A DNA stretch of 64,000 nt, taken from positions 806,001 through 870,000 of the forward strand of contig NC_016461.1 of assembly GCF_000226115.1 (NCBI RefSeq). The letters are read 5' to 3'. Below, piece by piece: positions 42,702 through 55,925 of the stretch (position 1 is its first letter; the number at the start of each line of letters is the position of its first letter). The translations under genes were made by a program, and so were the position numbers. This DNA comes from Thermothielavioides terrestris NRRL 8126. Taxonomy: Eukaryota; Ascomycota; Sordariomycetes; Sordariales; Chaetomiaceae. The notes below the pieces were generated by a model, which worked only from the letters and a program-made list of their open reading frames with translations, was not told where the DNA came from and did not search any database.

Positions 42702-45700
42702 GGTGCTGTCGGGGCAGGTGGCTAGGGCAGGAGAGGAAGAGGAGAGACGCAGCGCAGGGCGTAGTACACATGGCACGGAGCAGGTATGAACAGAAGGGAG
42801 GTCGAGGAGTTGGTTGGGCTCCCCGTATGCACACGCTCACTGCCGTCTGCTTCACTTCAAGCAATGTGACCCAACAGCCCGACAAACCGACGCAACGCGG
42901 CGAGAGAGCACCGGCAGGAGGCAGGGCCGGGGCGCGCGGGGAAGAAGGGGGGTATGTAGTGTATGAGTTCCGGACTGGGCATCCGGATAGCTATGGAAGG
43001 GCGCTGTGCTATGTATGTAGGTAATATTAACCAGCGGCGCATGCCAGTCGACTCCACGAGAACCGCACCCACCGGGCCTGCCCCGGCCTGCGACTGGTTC
43101 GGCTCCCTAGTTCGCTGTGCGTTACACTACACCGTGGTCCTCTTGCGCCGAGTGTGGCGTTGATCATGACCAAGCCTGCGAAGAATGCAGAGAGACCAGG
43201 GGCCCGGTTGCCAAGCCGGCTGGGGGAGGGCTGCCCATCTCCGTCCGCATCAAGCGAGAGATGGGCCCCCAGGGTAGGGTAACGTTAGTAAGTCCGGGCC
43301 AGGGCCACCACCTCCTCCCTTCATCGCCCAGCCCCCCTGCTCTTACACTGCACTGGTTAACTATTTTTGCAATGCCGCAATTGGTCGGTTGTCGTGCATG
43401 CCAAGTTCGCACCGTAGAGCAGGCAGTCAAACTGGGAAGAGGAGATCGTCGGGTCATCCACACGCAGAGACCTCCTGCGAAGTACTGTGTAATCCAGCTG
43501 CGAGCTGAACGACGGAGGAAGCCGCGGCGAGGAAGTAACCAACGAAGTAACTACGGAACAGGTAACTTGGTAGCTGCCCCGTTCCGCGGCGGTGAAGTGC
43601 ATCATCGCCAACAGAAGATCGGCGGGCACCACCACCCCGATGGGGGACGTCGGCACCGACTGGTTCCCGAACTTCGGGCCGTCGTTCAAAGCCTTTGCCT
43701 CTTTGCCTCACTGCAGCGCGACGGACCCGATTGCTTCGCGTGCCCGGTGCTCATGAGTTGGCAGGCATTGAGAAGACCCAGGAGAGTATAAGGGAGAGGG
43801 GCACCGCTGCGGACCGTCCCCAGGCGAAGACCTCGGCTGCAGCGGCTGCTCCCGAGCTTGCAGTTGCTTTCTCAGTTGGCGGCCGACTGACTCTTGTCAC
43901 CAACCGCGTCGGTCAGTTGGAAGATCGCAGAAGGCGGGAGCGCCCGAGGCTGCGTTGGTCCGTTGTTCAGTCCTTGGGGGCCTTTCACACGCAGCCCCTA
44001 GCGCCGGAGAGCTGCTTCAGCAATCACTGCGCGGGCACAGCGAGCGAAGCCGAGCTGTGTGAGCCGAGCCGTGCGCGAGAGTAATTGCAGCCGTCACCGT
44101 CGGCTGCAGCGGCCAGCACCTTAATCGCCAAGGCGAGACGCTCGATTCTCAATTCAATCAGTTGCGATTGATGATCGATCCGGTGGGCTGAGGGAGGAGG
44201 ATTTACTAGTCCACTAGCGGTAGTCCCTACGCCCGTTGCCAAAGAAACGCATTGATTGACGATCTTCCGTGGGGGGTGAGCGTCCTGCCGAACGCAATCG
44301 GATCCACTGATGTTCGGATGAGGCCGGCGGGAGTTGGGAGTTCGCTACACTACATTCACTGCAAGACACCTTGAGCCCCGCACCAAGCATACAGTGCGCA
44401 GTCCCGAAAAAGGCGCACTGGTCAGTTCTGTTCACGAGATCCAAATCCGTGGGGTCCATGCCATGCCCCACTGCGCACCGTAGCGGCCGAGGCTTCCATG
44501 AGCGGGCCGTCGTCGAACTCCGTCGTCGAACTGTCGTGTACTAGTGAACGGAGCAAGGAAGTTATCCACAGGAAGCACTTACCTACAGGTACACTGGTGG
44601 TGGCCCCGTTCCCTTCCCTGCGACCAAGACCAGGCAACCAAATAAAAATAACTACCTCAAGCCCAAACACGAACGCCCGCTTGCAAACAGAAGACGGCTG
44701 GGCGAAAACTGGCATTGGTCTCGCAGAAAAGAGCAGCCAATGAGCACCGCAGATTGAAAGCCTTTTTTTGAGTCGACAGTGAAGCCGTGAAGGGCCCAGG
44801 AACAATGCAATTTTGTCCCCCGGCGATTTTCTGCGCAACTCAGGACTCGAAAGCGGAGATTCCCTGGACTAGCCTCAAGTGGAAGGTCCTAGGCGTGAAA
44901 GCGAGGGAGAGATTTCCTTGTGCGGATCGGAGAACCGTCCCGGTCTTGGTTTGATCTGAACACCGCGGTCAAACGCTAACGTTATTTTAACTCCATGCGG
45001 GCAGATCGGGTGGTTATCTCAAGGACTAGTGTACACTAGTGTACTGCAGATAATCCTGCACAAATACGCTACCTAGAGGAGTGTAGCGTACAGTACTGTG
45101 TAGAGGCTGGAGGTCAACCGCTTACACAGTCATGATCTGGGTTGGCGCTGTCAGCAGGGGCGATCCCGGGGTCCCCGCAACCACATGATCTTGCAACCCT
45201 CGCCAGCCTCAGATCGCAGGCTTCGACAAAGGAACGAACAATCTGCCGCACGGCCGTCTGTCTTTTCCATCGTACGAGTCTGAGCCGTCTGTCTTCATCC
45301 TCCGAGTCTGAACGTTTCACTCGCTGCGGAACCGTAACGTTACCGCCGGACCGATACCTGGTCAAGACTGGGCCTGCCCAATGTTCTTCCCCCGCCACCC
45401 CCAGGAGTTCTGATGATGTTCCGGCTCCTCAGCCAGGAAACGCAGGCTTTTTGGTGCGCACAAACGGTTGTCCGAGGACGGAAACTGCCGGTTTGCAAGC
45501 CCACTGCACGACGACAGTCAGCGACAGTCAGCGAGATCGTGCGGCTGCGGACTCCAGGCAACCAGTTATCGCCAATCTGTAATCGACCGGAGCAATCGCC
45601 CAGTGAAATGGCTGCCGACTGGCGGCTAACTTGTGGAGCCAAGGCCGCTTTGCGCAGGGATGTTCACCCGCTGCACACCATCTCAACTGCAACTGCCGCG

Positions 45701-47167
45701 ATAGTGCATGTCACGAGCAACCCTCGGCCAACCAGAATCTCAGTCTCCAAGCAGCGAAGACAAAGCGGGAAGCTTCGCCACACCTGAGCGCCGTGCTGGG
45801 CAGCACACATGCCAGATCAGGAACAGCTCCTTTTCTGCCCTGCCCACGCACCCTGTTGCCCAGGGCAGCGGTGATCCTGCGGCGCCAACCTTCCGCTCTT
45901 GTCCGCTCTCTGGTTGCGTCGAGCACAGGATGTGGGAGGCGACGGTAGTTCGTGTATTGCACGGATTACCTGCTGTGGTATACCATGGTAAGCACCAAGT
46001 TCTGTGAGGAACCGTCCCCATGTGGGCTGGGCTCGACACGAGCAACTGCGGTGCAAGTTGCGAGAACTCGAGCGTTCTAGTGTACACAACGTGTAGGTAC
46101 TCAACACCAAGGAATCCTTCGCTTCCATGTCCAGGCCTAACACCCAGCAACCCCTCCTGGGTCCAATGGGCCTTGTTGTGCTCTAGCGCTTCCTTGGTTC
46201 GTTTCATTCACGTGAAACGGGCCTCATGCTTCGAGCCGTGGAAACACCACGACCAGGATGACAGATGGGATGTGCACATTTGTCATTTTGGCCCCGTCTC
46301 GAGGCCTGCTCTCTGCTTGGGTGAGCTTCGCATAAGGCGGGAAACGATCTAACTTCATCGCGCACCCTTCAACTTCTCTGTCTTCCGACGACGACGGCGC
46401 GGCAGTAATCCGATTGTCCGTCCACCACTGGACGACAGACACAGCTGTCAAGCTTTAGGCAGTCATTAACCGTATCGCCCAATCGAGGGGCAGCGAAGCT
46501 TGTCGCCCAAGCACCGTGGGCCGCGGCACAGGCGTGGGGAACAGAAGGACGCAGGAACATTCACAACGGAGGAGCTCCGGGGCCGGAACTACTTCCGTTC
46601 TGAGGACAGAGCCGGCGCGTGGTTCTGACAGGATCCTTCCGCGGCGTGCCAAGGGCGCTGCTGTTTCAGAACACACGGTACCTGAGGGCTTCGCCACGGA
46701 GACACAGGAATTGCGTACTCGGGAGTCAATTGTCCAGCCAGATCACTTGTCGCCAGGAACCATTCGGCTGCAGCTGGGGCTCCCTCGCGGGAACACGAAC
46801 TTCCCTATCAGACTCGATCCCGCCGTGCTGGATTCCACGGCCATTGGCTCTCCTCCATGTCGTCCCATCCAAGTCCAGCCAGCAGGCTCGCATCCTGCGG
46901 CCGTCCGTCTGCAGCATCCTATCGGTTCGCATATTCTTTCCCCCTCACAGACACGTGAATGTCCACAATCAGGGATCCGCCCGGGCACCTTCCGGCGTAG
47001 CCCTCGCTGGCATCGCTCGGCACCGTCCGGCCGCCGGCTGCTATGTATAGAAGGGGAAGTGGACGAGGCAGGCTTGGTCCCGTGCCCCGTGGGCCGGCCG
47101 TCGCGGCTGACGGGCCCCCCGGCCTACCATGCTCTCCCGTACCACCGTGCCGCCGCGGCGGGATGCC
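42702..47167. other. Gene-poor island
   Basis: About 4.5 kb without a gene I can support. A perfect 16-bp palindrome, ACTAGTGTACACTAGT, lies at 45025-45040 and related GTGTAC/CTAGTG motifs at 46076-46092. CAGTCAGCGACAGTCAGCGA is a short direct repeat near 45518-45540. Open frames of up to 220 codons (46516-47184) lack third-position bias and family resemblance. Confidence 0.5.
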
Positions 47168-47802
47168 TCATCCGCGCGCGGTGAAACCAACCATTGCAAT
47201 GGAAGCCTCAAAGAAGCGCCTGAGCCCGTTCCCGTTCGTTCCCGTTCCCAAGCACTCGGTAACAATGCTGTTTATAACCCAGCCCGGCCGCCACGGCGGG
47301 CCCATCCTCCGTCCTCCTTGTCGCGATTCCGTGGCTGGTGGCTGACCTTCGTTTCATCCGCCGTATTTGGCTCTCGCGCCAGCACGCCTCGGAACCCGGT
47401 GGAACTCCGGCATACGCCTTGAATCCCTCGCGATGGCGGCTGTGGCTGTTGCTGGTGTTCTCGTCGTCGTGGGGCCGTGATGCCCACCGCCGGACGACCT
47501 CGGCGGCCGCAAGCGACTGACTGGGCACACAACTGGCGCTGGTGTGGTCAAAGGATCTCGTTCGCTTCCTGCATGCCCCTCGTCGTCGTCGTCCTGAGGA
47601 AGGATGACCCCGCATGCGTCGGCCTGTGCATGTACTTCTTCTCGACTGGCTGCGAGGCCGTCGGGTCCTCGTGCTCGGCGCGCCACCAGTGGGACAGGGA
47701 TTCGAGGGAGGACTTGATCAGACCGAGACGCAGGCATGTCCGAGCGTTCTTGTGTGCGTTTTGCTCGCCTTGTTTGATCGGGCGGTATTCGTTTGATGCC
47801 AT
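47168..47802 (-). CDS. Tentative small three-exon gene, unknown function
   Basis: Proposed exons 47802-47609, 47520-47347 and 47267-47168 join in frame to 155 residues. I call it because exon 1 (MASNEYRPIKQGEQNAHKNA...) and exon 2 (SLAAAEVVRRWASRPHDDEN...) show marked G/C preference at third positions, unlike surrounding DNA, and because all three pieces keep phase. Donors are weak (GTCATC and GTCAGC) but of a type also used in the threonine aldolase gene; acceptors are CCCAG and AACAG. Unspliced, exon 1 alone would give an 84-residue protein ending at 47548. A TATA-like TTATATC lies about 160 bp upstream (near 47965). I recognise no domain. The protein would be basic and soluble, ending RRFFEASIAMVGFTARG. 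Confidence 0.4.
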
Positions 47803-49717
47803 GTTGTATGGTTGCTTGAGTAACAGCAGGCCTCTTGGACGGGAGGGATAAAGGGGTTCGAGAGTTGACTATGCCGTGAAGCGGCCTGGGTGAGCGAGAC
47901 CAAAGGCAAGGGCTAGCTAACAAGTCCAGGATGGTCTACGGATTAGAGGGATGTCGTCGACGATATAAGCAGGGAGACGATCCATTCCCGAAAACTTTGC
48001 ATGCCAGAGCAGGCAAGTTGTAAGTGGGCAAGAAGTGGGCATACTCAGAGCCCGATCGTGAGCTGATTCCAAGACTGCCCCCTACGCGCGAGCAGGCGAG
48101 AAGCACAGCACCTTTCTCAAACTTCCAGACTCCAACAGCACACCCGGAGCACCGGGAATGTGGCAGAGCCTCCTTCTGCTTGGAGAAGTGCGAAATGTGA
48201 GACAGATCGCCGCCGCCATCGCCAGCCCTCCCTCCGGCTTAGCTCACCCAGTCCAAGCTCCCTTCAGCCTGCTGCTTCCCCGGGGTCCGGAGCTGAACGG
48301 TTTCTGCCACTTTCCTTTTTCTCATGAAAAGATGACATAAAAGTGGCATCGAATGGTTGGTCCCGGCTGACCACCATCACGGCTTGGCCCGTCCATCCGC
48401 ATGAGCTTATAGGCGGGTAACTTGATCCTTCTCGAGGGAACCAGGGAACCAGTGGAATGCCGAGACCCGGCGCCACCGACTTCGGGTCAGCCGGGCGGAG
48501 AGGGGGGAAAGAGCTCTTCCTTCATGCCAATTGCTCCTGCCGTCGTGGAATGCTATTGAACAGTAAACATGGCTGGTTAAGATCAGAAGGGAGACGACGA
48601 GCACAACAGGGGGGAAGAGAAGCATAACCAGAGACGTTAATAGAAACAAAAGAGACAAGTGGATAGTTGTCGCCTGGCCTAAGGAGAATCCAACTAGCCT
48701 CACTCATTCGTCTTCAATTAGTCCATTCCTTATCTCCCCGAAACGCACCTATGGCCGAAGAGCATGCCAAAGTTCTTGCTCGCCAAATGTGTTTCGCTCC
48801 AACCATCCCGGCTTCCCCCCTTGCGTCGGCTCTGGCTTGGGTGGCGTCTGCTGCTGAACCAACTCGTTGGCTTCTTTTCCCCTCCTCCATCCTTCTAGAT
48901 GCCGCGGCGGAGAGCGTTAGCTTTACGCTCCTGTGACGCTCGTAGTCGAATCTCATGGGAAATGTCTCTCAAGGAGACGGTCACGCATTCTTCAACGTCG
49001 CAAACTGGGTGGGCTGGGAGTCGCGGCGACCACTCCCTTTCGAAGAAGTCGGACGCGGTTTCGCCTCCCTGCCTCCTTGCCCTTCAGGCCATCCACCAGG
49101 GGGAGGTTGAGGACTGGGGAATTCATCTCTTCTCCGCTCTGGGCGGGGCCTTAGATGATTCCAAAGCCGGTGGACGATGCCATGGCTTCGAACACGCCGG
49201 GAGCAGGGAAGTAGGGTATCGGAGGGCCGGGGAGCTCCGTGCTCCAACGTTCGTCGATTGGAAGAAGGTCTGAGTGTAAACCCGATGCTCTTCAGCATCG
49301 GTATCTGATTCTCCATTCACTCAGGCCTAGAGGGCAAGCAGAGACTCAGAGCCCAGAGGAATTGGACTCGGTGGGGCACTGTTGTCTGACACAGGGACAC
49401 GCAACTGAAGCGCCAGATGAACCCAGGAACGAAACGCATGTACTCCAGATTAATGGATCATAAATCTCGATCCCTTCAGCCGCGAGCTTAGACGCCAGCC
49501 GCATCAGCCATCCTTCCTCTCCTCCAAGCAAGGTTCCAGGACGACGACGCGTTGAGGTAATAACACGACAGCCAAGACTGCCTTCACCACAAACGACCAG
49601 CCTCACCCGCAGCAACGCCATCGCTCAGATGGAAGGAAATAATTGGAGCTACCGTGTTGCAGATCTGCGACTAAATGCAAAATCGTCAACGCATTCAGTA
49701 GACCAGCCCAACCAAAC
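47803..49717. other. Gene-poor region between the tentative small gene and RAD1
   Basis: No supportable gene. The 3' flank of RAD1 occupies the right end. Short overlapping frames on both strands near 48.7-49.3 kb have no family resemblance. Confidence 0.5.
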
Positions 49718-50807
49718 CTACTCCTCCGTCTGCCCTCCCCCGTCCTCCCCCTCCTCATCCTCATCCTCCCCGTCGTCATCCTCGCACACCGCATACGGCA
49801 CAAAGCGAAAGTCCAAGAAGCTCGGCCCTGACCCTTCCACCTCGACCATGAACTGCATGCTCAGCACGCCCTGCCCGTCGCCGCGCAAGCTGACCTTGCT
49901 CGCAATGCGCATGGCCTCGCTGGCCGACTTGATGATGTCGAACTTGAAGGTCTGCACCCAGCGCTGGCGCACGGAGAAGGTCTCGAGCAGATCCCTGCCC
50001 TTGGCGAAGTCGACGCTGCTGGACCCGAGCGGGCCGCCGGCGGTGGTCAGGCGGAGGTACGGCTCGCGCCGGGACGCGGCGATGGTGAGCTTGTCCGGGG
50101 CGGCGGGCGCCAGCTCGGCGAGCGCGTCCAGCAGCCAGCGGGCCGAGGTGATGATCTTGAACGACAGGTCCTCGATGTCGAAGGGGATGTCGTCGGGCGC
50201 CTCGGGCACGTACGTCGTCAGGTTGCACGTCGTGCTGACGCCGGCCTCGTCGAGCACGATGCTGAAGGGCTCGCCCTCCCGGGCGTACGAGAGCGAGCAG
50301 GTGCCCGACATGCCGAGGGTCTGGTTGGAGAAGGCGTCCGAGCGGTAGTTGCGCAGGTTGCTGCGGTAGGGGTCGACGTCGGCTTTGGCCTGGCGGGCGG
50401 CGGCGTCCGCGGCGCCGAATATTTGCAGAGTTTCGAGGAGGGCGGGGAGGGAGATCTGGAAGGTTGGCGGAAGCGGCTCGTCGTCTTCTTCGGCGTCGTC
50501 GGCCGAGGCCGAAGCCGGGGCCGGGCCAGCTGGGAGGTTGACAGTGTAGGTGGTGAAGAGGCCCTTGCTCCAGTGCGCGACCCCTGATGATGTCAATACC
50601 CACGGAGTCGCCCAGAGACTGTGGTCCGTTTTACTTACCTTGCATGACCCGGGCATGGTCGGCCGCAAATCTCAGGCCGTTCTCTGTGATGTCGACATGC
50701 ACTTTGTTCGTGAAGTTGATCGCCTTGAGGAGCTGGTACAGCGGTCTGGTAGAGCTGGCAACAGCGCGGAAAAGGGGAGGCGCGGGCGCAGACCCTTGGG
50801 TTTCCAT
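49718..50807 (-). CDS. RAD1: DNA-damage checkpoint clamp subunit Rad1 (9-1-1 complex)
   Basis: Exon 1, 50807-50639, begins METQGSAPAPPLFRAVASST and continues RPLYQLLKAINFTNKVHVDI. A 55-nt intron spans 50638-50584 (GTAAGT...CAG). Exon 2, 50583-49718, completes 344 residues. Together with Rad9 and Hus1, Rad1 forms the PCNA-like ring loaded at damaged DNA by Rad17-RFC to activate the Mec1/ATR kinase. The family-typical ENGLRFAADHARVMQGVAHW and the strand-rich body (FKIITSARWLLDALAEL, TLGMSGTCSLSYAREGEP) support the call, and FVPYAVCEDDDGEDEDEEGE forms an acidic C-terminus. The length is a little greater than human RAD1, mostly because of an Ala/Glu/Asp-rich loop after TVNLPAGPAP (residues about 80-100). 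It lies only 149 bp downstream of the OST5 stop codon, on the same strand. Confidence 0.9.
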
Positions 50808-50956
50808 TGTAATGCAGCCGGTTGACAGAGAAGACCCGCGGGAGAAGGAGATCGATGTCTCAAGAGCAAGCTCTGCTGGGAACGGCGCAAACTGCGCAGG
50901 AAAGACTTGCTTTCAACGAATTCTATGGTACAGGCGGCGAGACGCTTGGGGTATCT

Positions 50957-51319
50957 TTAGACGTAGACTCCGACCGCACAGAACATGTAAACCACCCCAA
51001 CCCTGCGACTTCGTTAGCGAGACTCCGTGATCGAGCGGCTGGCGGAGGGGCAATCGACATACGCAAGAGCCAGCGATGCCGGTACGGCGAGGATGGGCAG
51101 GTTCACAAGGGATCGATCTGGGAATCGCATCGTTAGCAAGACGAGCTGGATAACGTTGGAATGGCATAGGTATGGCATACTGAGCGCGAATGCGCCGCTG
51201 AGAGAGAAGCCGATGAGCAGCAGCACGAAGGCGACCAGGAATTGGCTGCCCTTTCCGACGGTGGGGACGAAGGGCGAGCCAGCTGCCGCCTGCCAGACCT
51301 CATGCAGTGACGAATCCAT
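50957..51319 (-). CDS. OST5: Oligosaccharyltransferase subunit Ost5 / TMEM258
   Basis: This is a small ER membrane subunit of the oligosaccharyltransferase, which transfers the dolichol-linked glycan to Asn during N-glycosylation. Exons 51319-51181, 51117-51063 and 51002-50957 (introns 63 and 60 nt, donors GTATGC and GTATGT) give 79 residues. The protein reads MDSSLHEVWQAAAGSPFVPT, a first membrane span FLVAFVLLLIGFSLSGAFAL, a short loop NRSLVNLP, and a second span ending VVYMFCAVGVYV. This is the exact architecture and length of the Ost5/TMEM258 family. It is easily missed because the two internal exon pieces are only 55 and 46 nt. It is divergent from GCN5 across 377 bp. Confidence 0.9.
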
Positions 51320-51696
51320 GTGCCGGCGATTGTACAGTTCGGATTGGCGTCGATGCGGACGACAGTGGCAAAAGCAGACCGAAAGCTGTAAAGAATCAAT
51401 GGGTGATGATTGTCTTCAGTGTTGAAGTTCCATAGCGGGTTGTGCTCAATTGGACAGCTTTCGGTTGCTTGCCTGGCCAACCTGAAGCTCGCTCACTGCA
51501 GGGGGTCAGGGACCACTGAGAGTTCGGATAACGATTCCGTACACTACCTGGTACATTACCCTTGCCACGCAGCTGGCTGGACCCACTTCTGTCCGCATCT
51601 CCACTATCAACCTCCCTCCGTCGCCTCAACAAGACGTCCCAACCGGTGGCGCCGCGTGAGGGTTTACTGTCCCATAGACACGTCTATCGCGTCAGA
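51320..51696. promoter_or_regulatory. Divergent promoter region, OST5 / GCN5
   Basis: 377 bp between the two start codons. No ORF of note. It contains the motif GTACACTACCTGGTACATTAC near 51538-51560. Both genes are housekeeping and could be co-expressed from here. Confidence 0.55.
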
Positions 51697-53032
<1,336 letters not shown>

Positions 53033-53696
53033 AGGGAATTGCATCATGCGAACAACGGTGGATATGTGGCGAGGCGGCGACGGGGTAGGCCCCCCGGCCG
53101 GACCAGCAGGCGGGTCGGCGTGGCGGCGGGCTTGAGGAGCACTGCTGCGGACGGTTGAGCAAGCAAGCGCAAAAAACGGGGTGGCTGTTTGCTTGCATAT
53201 ATTATACTGGCGTTCGGTCGGCGGCTTGTTCCTGATGGACTTTTTTTACTTCTTGGCGTTGGACGGGGATCATGAGAGATGGCTGGGATTGGGACTTGAC
53301 GGTTAACGGTGGGCGGCTCTTTGCTTTTCTGTTCTGATGAATCCTGCTTTATGACACATCCTGCTCTGGGGTTGAGCGTGCGTTCGCATAACTATTGCTT
53401 ACCCTCATCTGGCCTCCACAAGTCGTCTATCAATACTTCCGCGCATACGACGTTCCCCATGTGTCATGCGACTCATTAGGTAGTATCATTGCTGTCATGC
53501 GGTTCATTAGGTATCATTACGTCCAGGAAGCTAGCACAGAGCACCGGTAGGGCGGGGGGATGCCTCCCTTCAGTTCTCTGCGCATCATGAACTCCCTGAC
53601 TAGCAAACAAAGCATTAGCTAAAGACTAAGGCCAAGCGCTTAATTATTAAGCTCTCCGTCGTCAACCGGATCCTTTCCCCATATTTCTGCCCATCA
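53033..53696. other. Intergenic region between convergent GCN5 and trehalase genes
   Basis: The 3' flanks of both genes. A direct repeat of about 30 bp (TGTCATGCG-TCATTAGGTA-TATCATT, two imperfect copies) lies at 53461-53518. Nothing else is seen. Confidence 0.6.
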
Positions 53697-55925
53697 TCAA
53701 GCAGCCAACAACCACCGCTTCCTCACGTCCTCCCTCTTCTTGAGCGCGCTCCTACCGAACATCTTGGTCCACGCGGCATCCCACGGGTCGAGCTCGACCG
53801 CCCGCCGGGCGAGCGAGCCGCCGCTCCTCTTCTGCGCGCCACTGCCCGACGTGTGCGCGGCCGTGATGTTGCCGCAGTCGGGCCGCTTCAGCTGCGCGCC
53901 GAACACGTCGGCGGCCCAGATCAGCACGCCGTTGGACCAGCCGAAGCCCTCGACGACCTCGTACTCGCCGCCGCTGCCGGCCACGTTGGTCGAGTTGTCA
54001 GCGTACTTCTCGAACATGATGCCCTCGGCCCCCGGCGCCACGCCCTGCAGCTGCGGCGTCTGGCTCGTCGACCCGCCCGTGGCGTACCACGTGCAGAAGG
54101 TCGAGTCGAGGTAGCGCTGGGCGAGGCGCAGCGCGAGGGCGCGCACCGACTGGTAGGCCGGGTCGGCGTCGCCGAAGGTGGGCGGCGTGTTGAGCAGGCC
54201 CTCCATGAGCACGTGCTGCAGCGGCGGCCAGACGTTCGGCTGGTCCCACTGCTGGCCCGTCACGAAGTTGGTCGCGGGGATGCCGCCGGCATTCTCGTCG
54301 AGCATGCGCGCCACGCGGGCGTAGGCCTGCTGGACCGCGAGCGGGTTGTTCTTGAGCTGCGCCGGGGCCGCGCCCGTCCAGAAGGGGTAGAACTGGCCGA
54401 TGTTGAAGAGGACCTGCTGGCCGCGGGGGGCGCCGGCGCGCTCGGCGGCGGTGGCGTCGTCGTCGACGGGCACGAAGATGCGCTGCGAGTTGCTGGTGAG
54501 GTTGTAGTCGAAGTAGGACCAGTGGGTGGCGTTCCACATCAGCTCGAACATGGCCTCGCTGCGCTGGCTGGCCGCGTAAGCCCACCGCTCGGCTTCCGAG
54601 TTGTTGCCTGCCCGCTTGAGATACTGGCTGATGATGACTTCGTTCTCGTACAGGATCGAGTTGAGGTCGACCGGGACCGTCCCGCGCACGTTCAGGGAGC
54701 GCAGCGGGAAGTAGATGTCCTTGGCGGCGTCGTTGGGGTTCTTGAGCCACCGCGTGCTGTAATCCCACCCGGTCTCGGCGCCGCTGGCCAGGTTGGCGTA
54801 GAGCTCCGCCTTCTCAGTGTCGTTGAGCGGGGTATTGACCGGGTATATTATCCCAGACGCGGCGTAATAAGAGCCATTGTTGGCGGTAATGTAGTCCTCC
54901 CGGAACGATTCCGGGCGCGGCTGGTTGTTGTTGACGTAGTACCTGTGCAGACAGAAAAGAACTCATCAGCCTGGCTCGGCGACGGGGCGTAGTCATGGCA
55001 TCGTAAGTGTGCGCACCTGTTCAGAGTGTACGTCTTCCCATTGGGGGCCTTGATGGAGACGCTCCGGTTCGTGGACCAGAACTCGTGCTCTTTGATCAAG
55101 AGCGGCAGAGCTCGGTCGAGAATGCTGGTGTCGTTGGTATAGTCGACGTAGCTCCTTACCATGCGTGCCAGGAGCGGCGGCTGAGACCTATCCAAGTAGT
55201 AGATTCTCGCCCCATTGGGAATGAAGCCGATGGTCTCCACGAAATCGAGGAAGTTCTCGATGATGTTCTTGGAGATCTCGGTGAAGGCACCGCCCGTGCG
55301 GAGGAGGCCTTCGAGGATCCAGTACGAGTCCCAGTAATAGGGTTCGCGAAACCGGCCGCCCGCCACCACAAAGGTCCGGTTCACGGGGATGAAGCTGTTG
55401 GCACAGGCCGTGCAATTGCCGGGGCCGCCATACCGCCTGGTCAGGTCGGGCCAGATGTCGATGACCTTGGCGACGAACTCCTTAATCACGGTATCGTCGA
55501 GTTTGTTGAGGAAGCTGGGTTCGGTATGCAGCTGGTCCCTGGGCACTGCCTCGAGCTCGCCGCCGGCCGGCGCAAAGTTGGCGGCCAGGAAGGCATTGAG
55601 CTCCGAGTTATTGGACAACGGTTGGCTCAGCCGGTTGAACGCTGCAATCACCTCGTCCAATGGCCGAATCGTGGGCCTAGGGTGGGGGTTCTCAGTCAAC
55701 ACGCTCGTCTCACACCGTTGATCTCTCGTATTCCGAGACTTACATGTCAACGAATGTCTTAGAGTCCGTGAAGGGATGAGCAAGCTCAATCGCTTTCAGG
55801 ATTTCGCCGTGGCAGTACAGCGGCGAGTCGCACGGCGCCGTGACGGAGCCATTGATGTACAGCGCCGAAGCGCTCGAGATCAGGCCGGCGAGTGCTGCCG
55901 CCGCTACGAAGCTTCGCGGTGCCAT
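53697..55925 (-). CDS. Secreted trehalase, glycoside hydrolase family 37
   Basis: It hydrolyses trehalose to two glucose molecules by inversion. Exons 55925-55744, 55676-55017 and 54942-53697 (introns 67 and 74 nt) give 695 residues. A signal peptide is clear: MAPRSFVAAAALAGLISSAS with cleavage expected after Ala21. GH37 signatures are present: GGRFREPYYWDSYW (about 167-180), GWDYSTRW near 338 with the general-acid Asp, QWDQPNVWPPLQH near 511, and GGEYEVVEGFGWSNG near 605 with the candidate base Glu. There are many N-glycosylation sequons. The absence of an N-terminal regulatory and calcium-binding region rules out the cytosolic neutral trehalase Nth1. It resembles periplasmic/TreA-like GH37 enzymes rather than the GH65 acid trehalases of yeast. 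The C-terminal 70 residues beyond the (alpha/alpha)6 core are basic (KKREDVRKRW). Confidence 0.93.

Noticed and set aside
46516..47184. 222-codon plus-strand frame in the second gene-poor island
   Set aside because: No coding bias; its right end overlaps the last exon of the better-supported minus-strand small gene.
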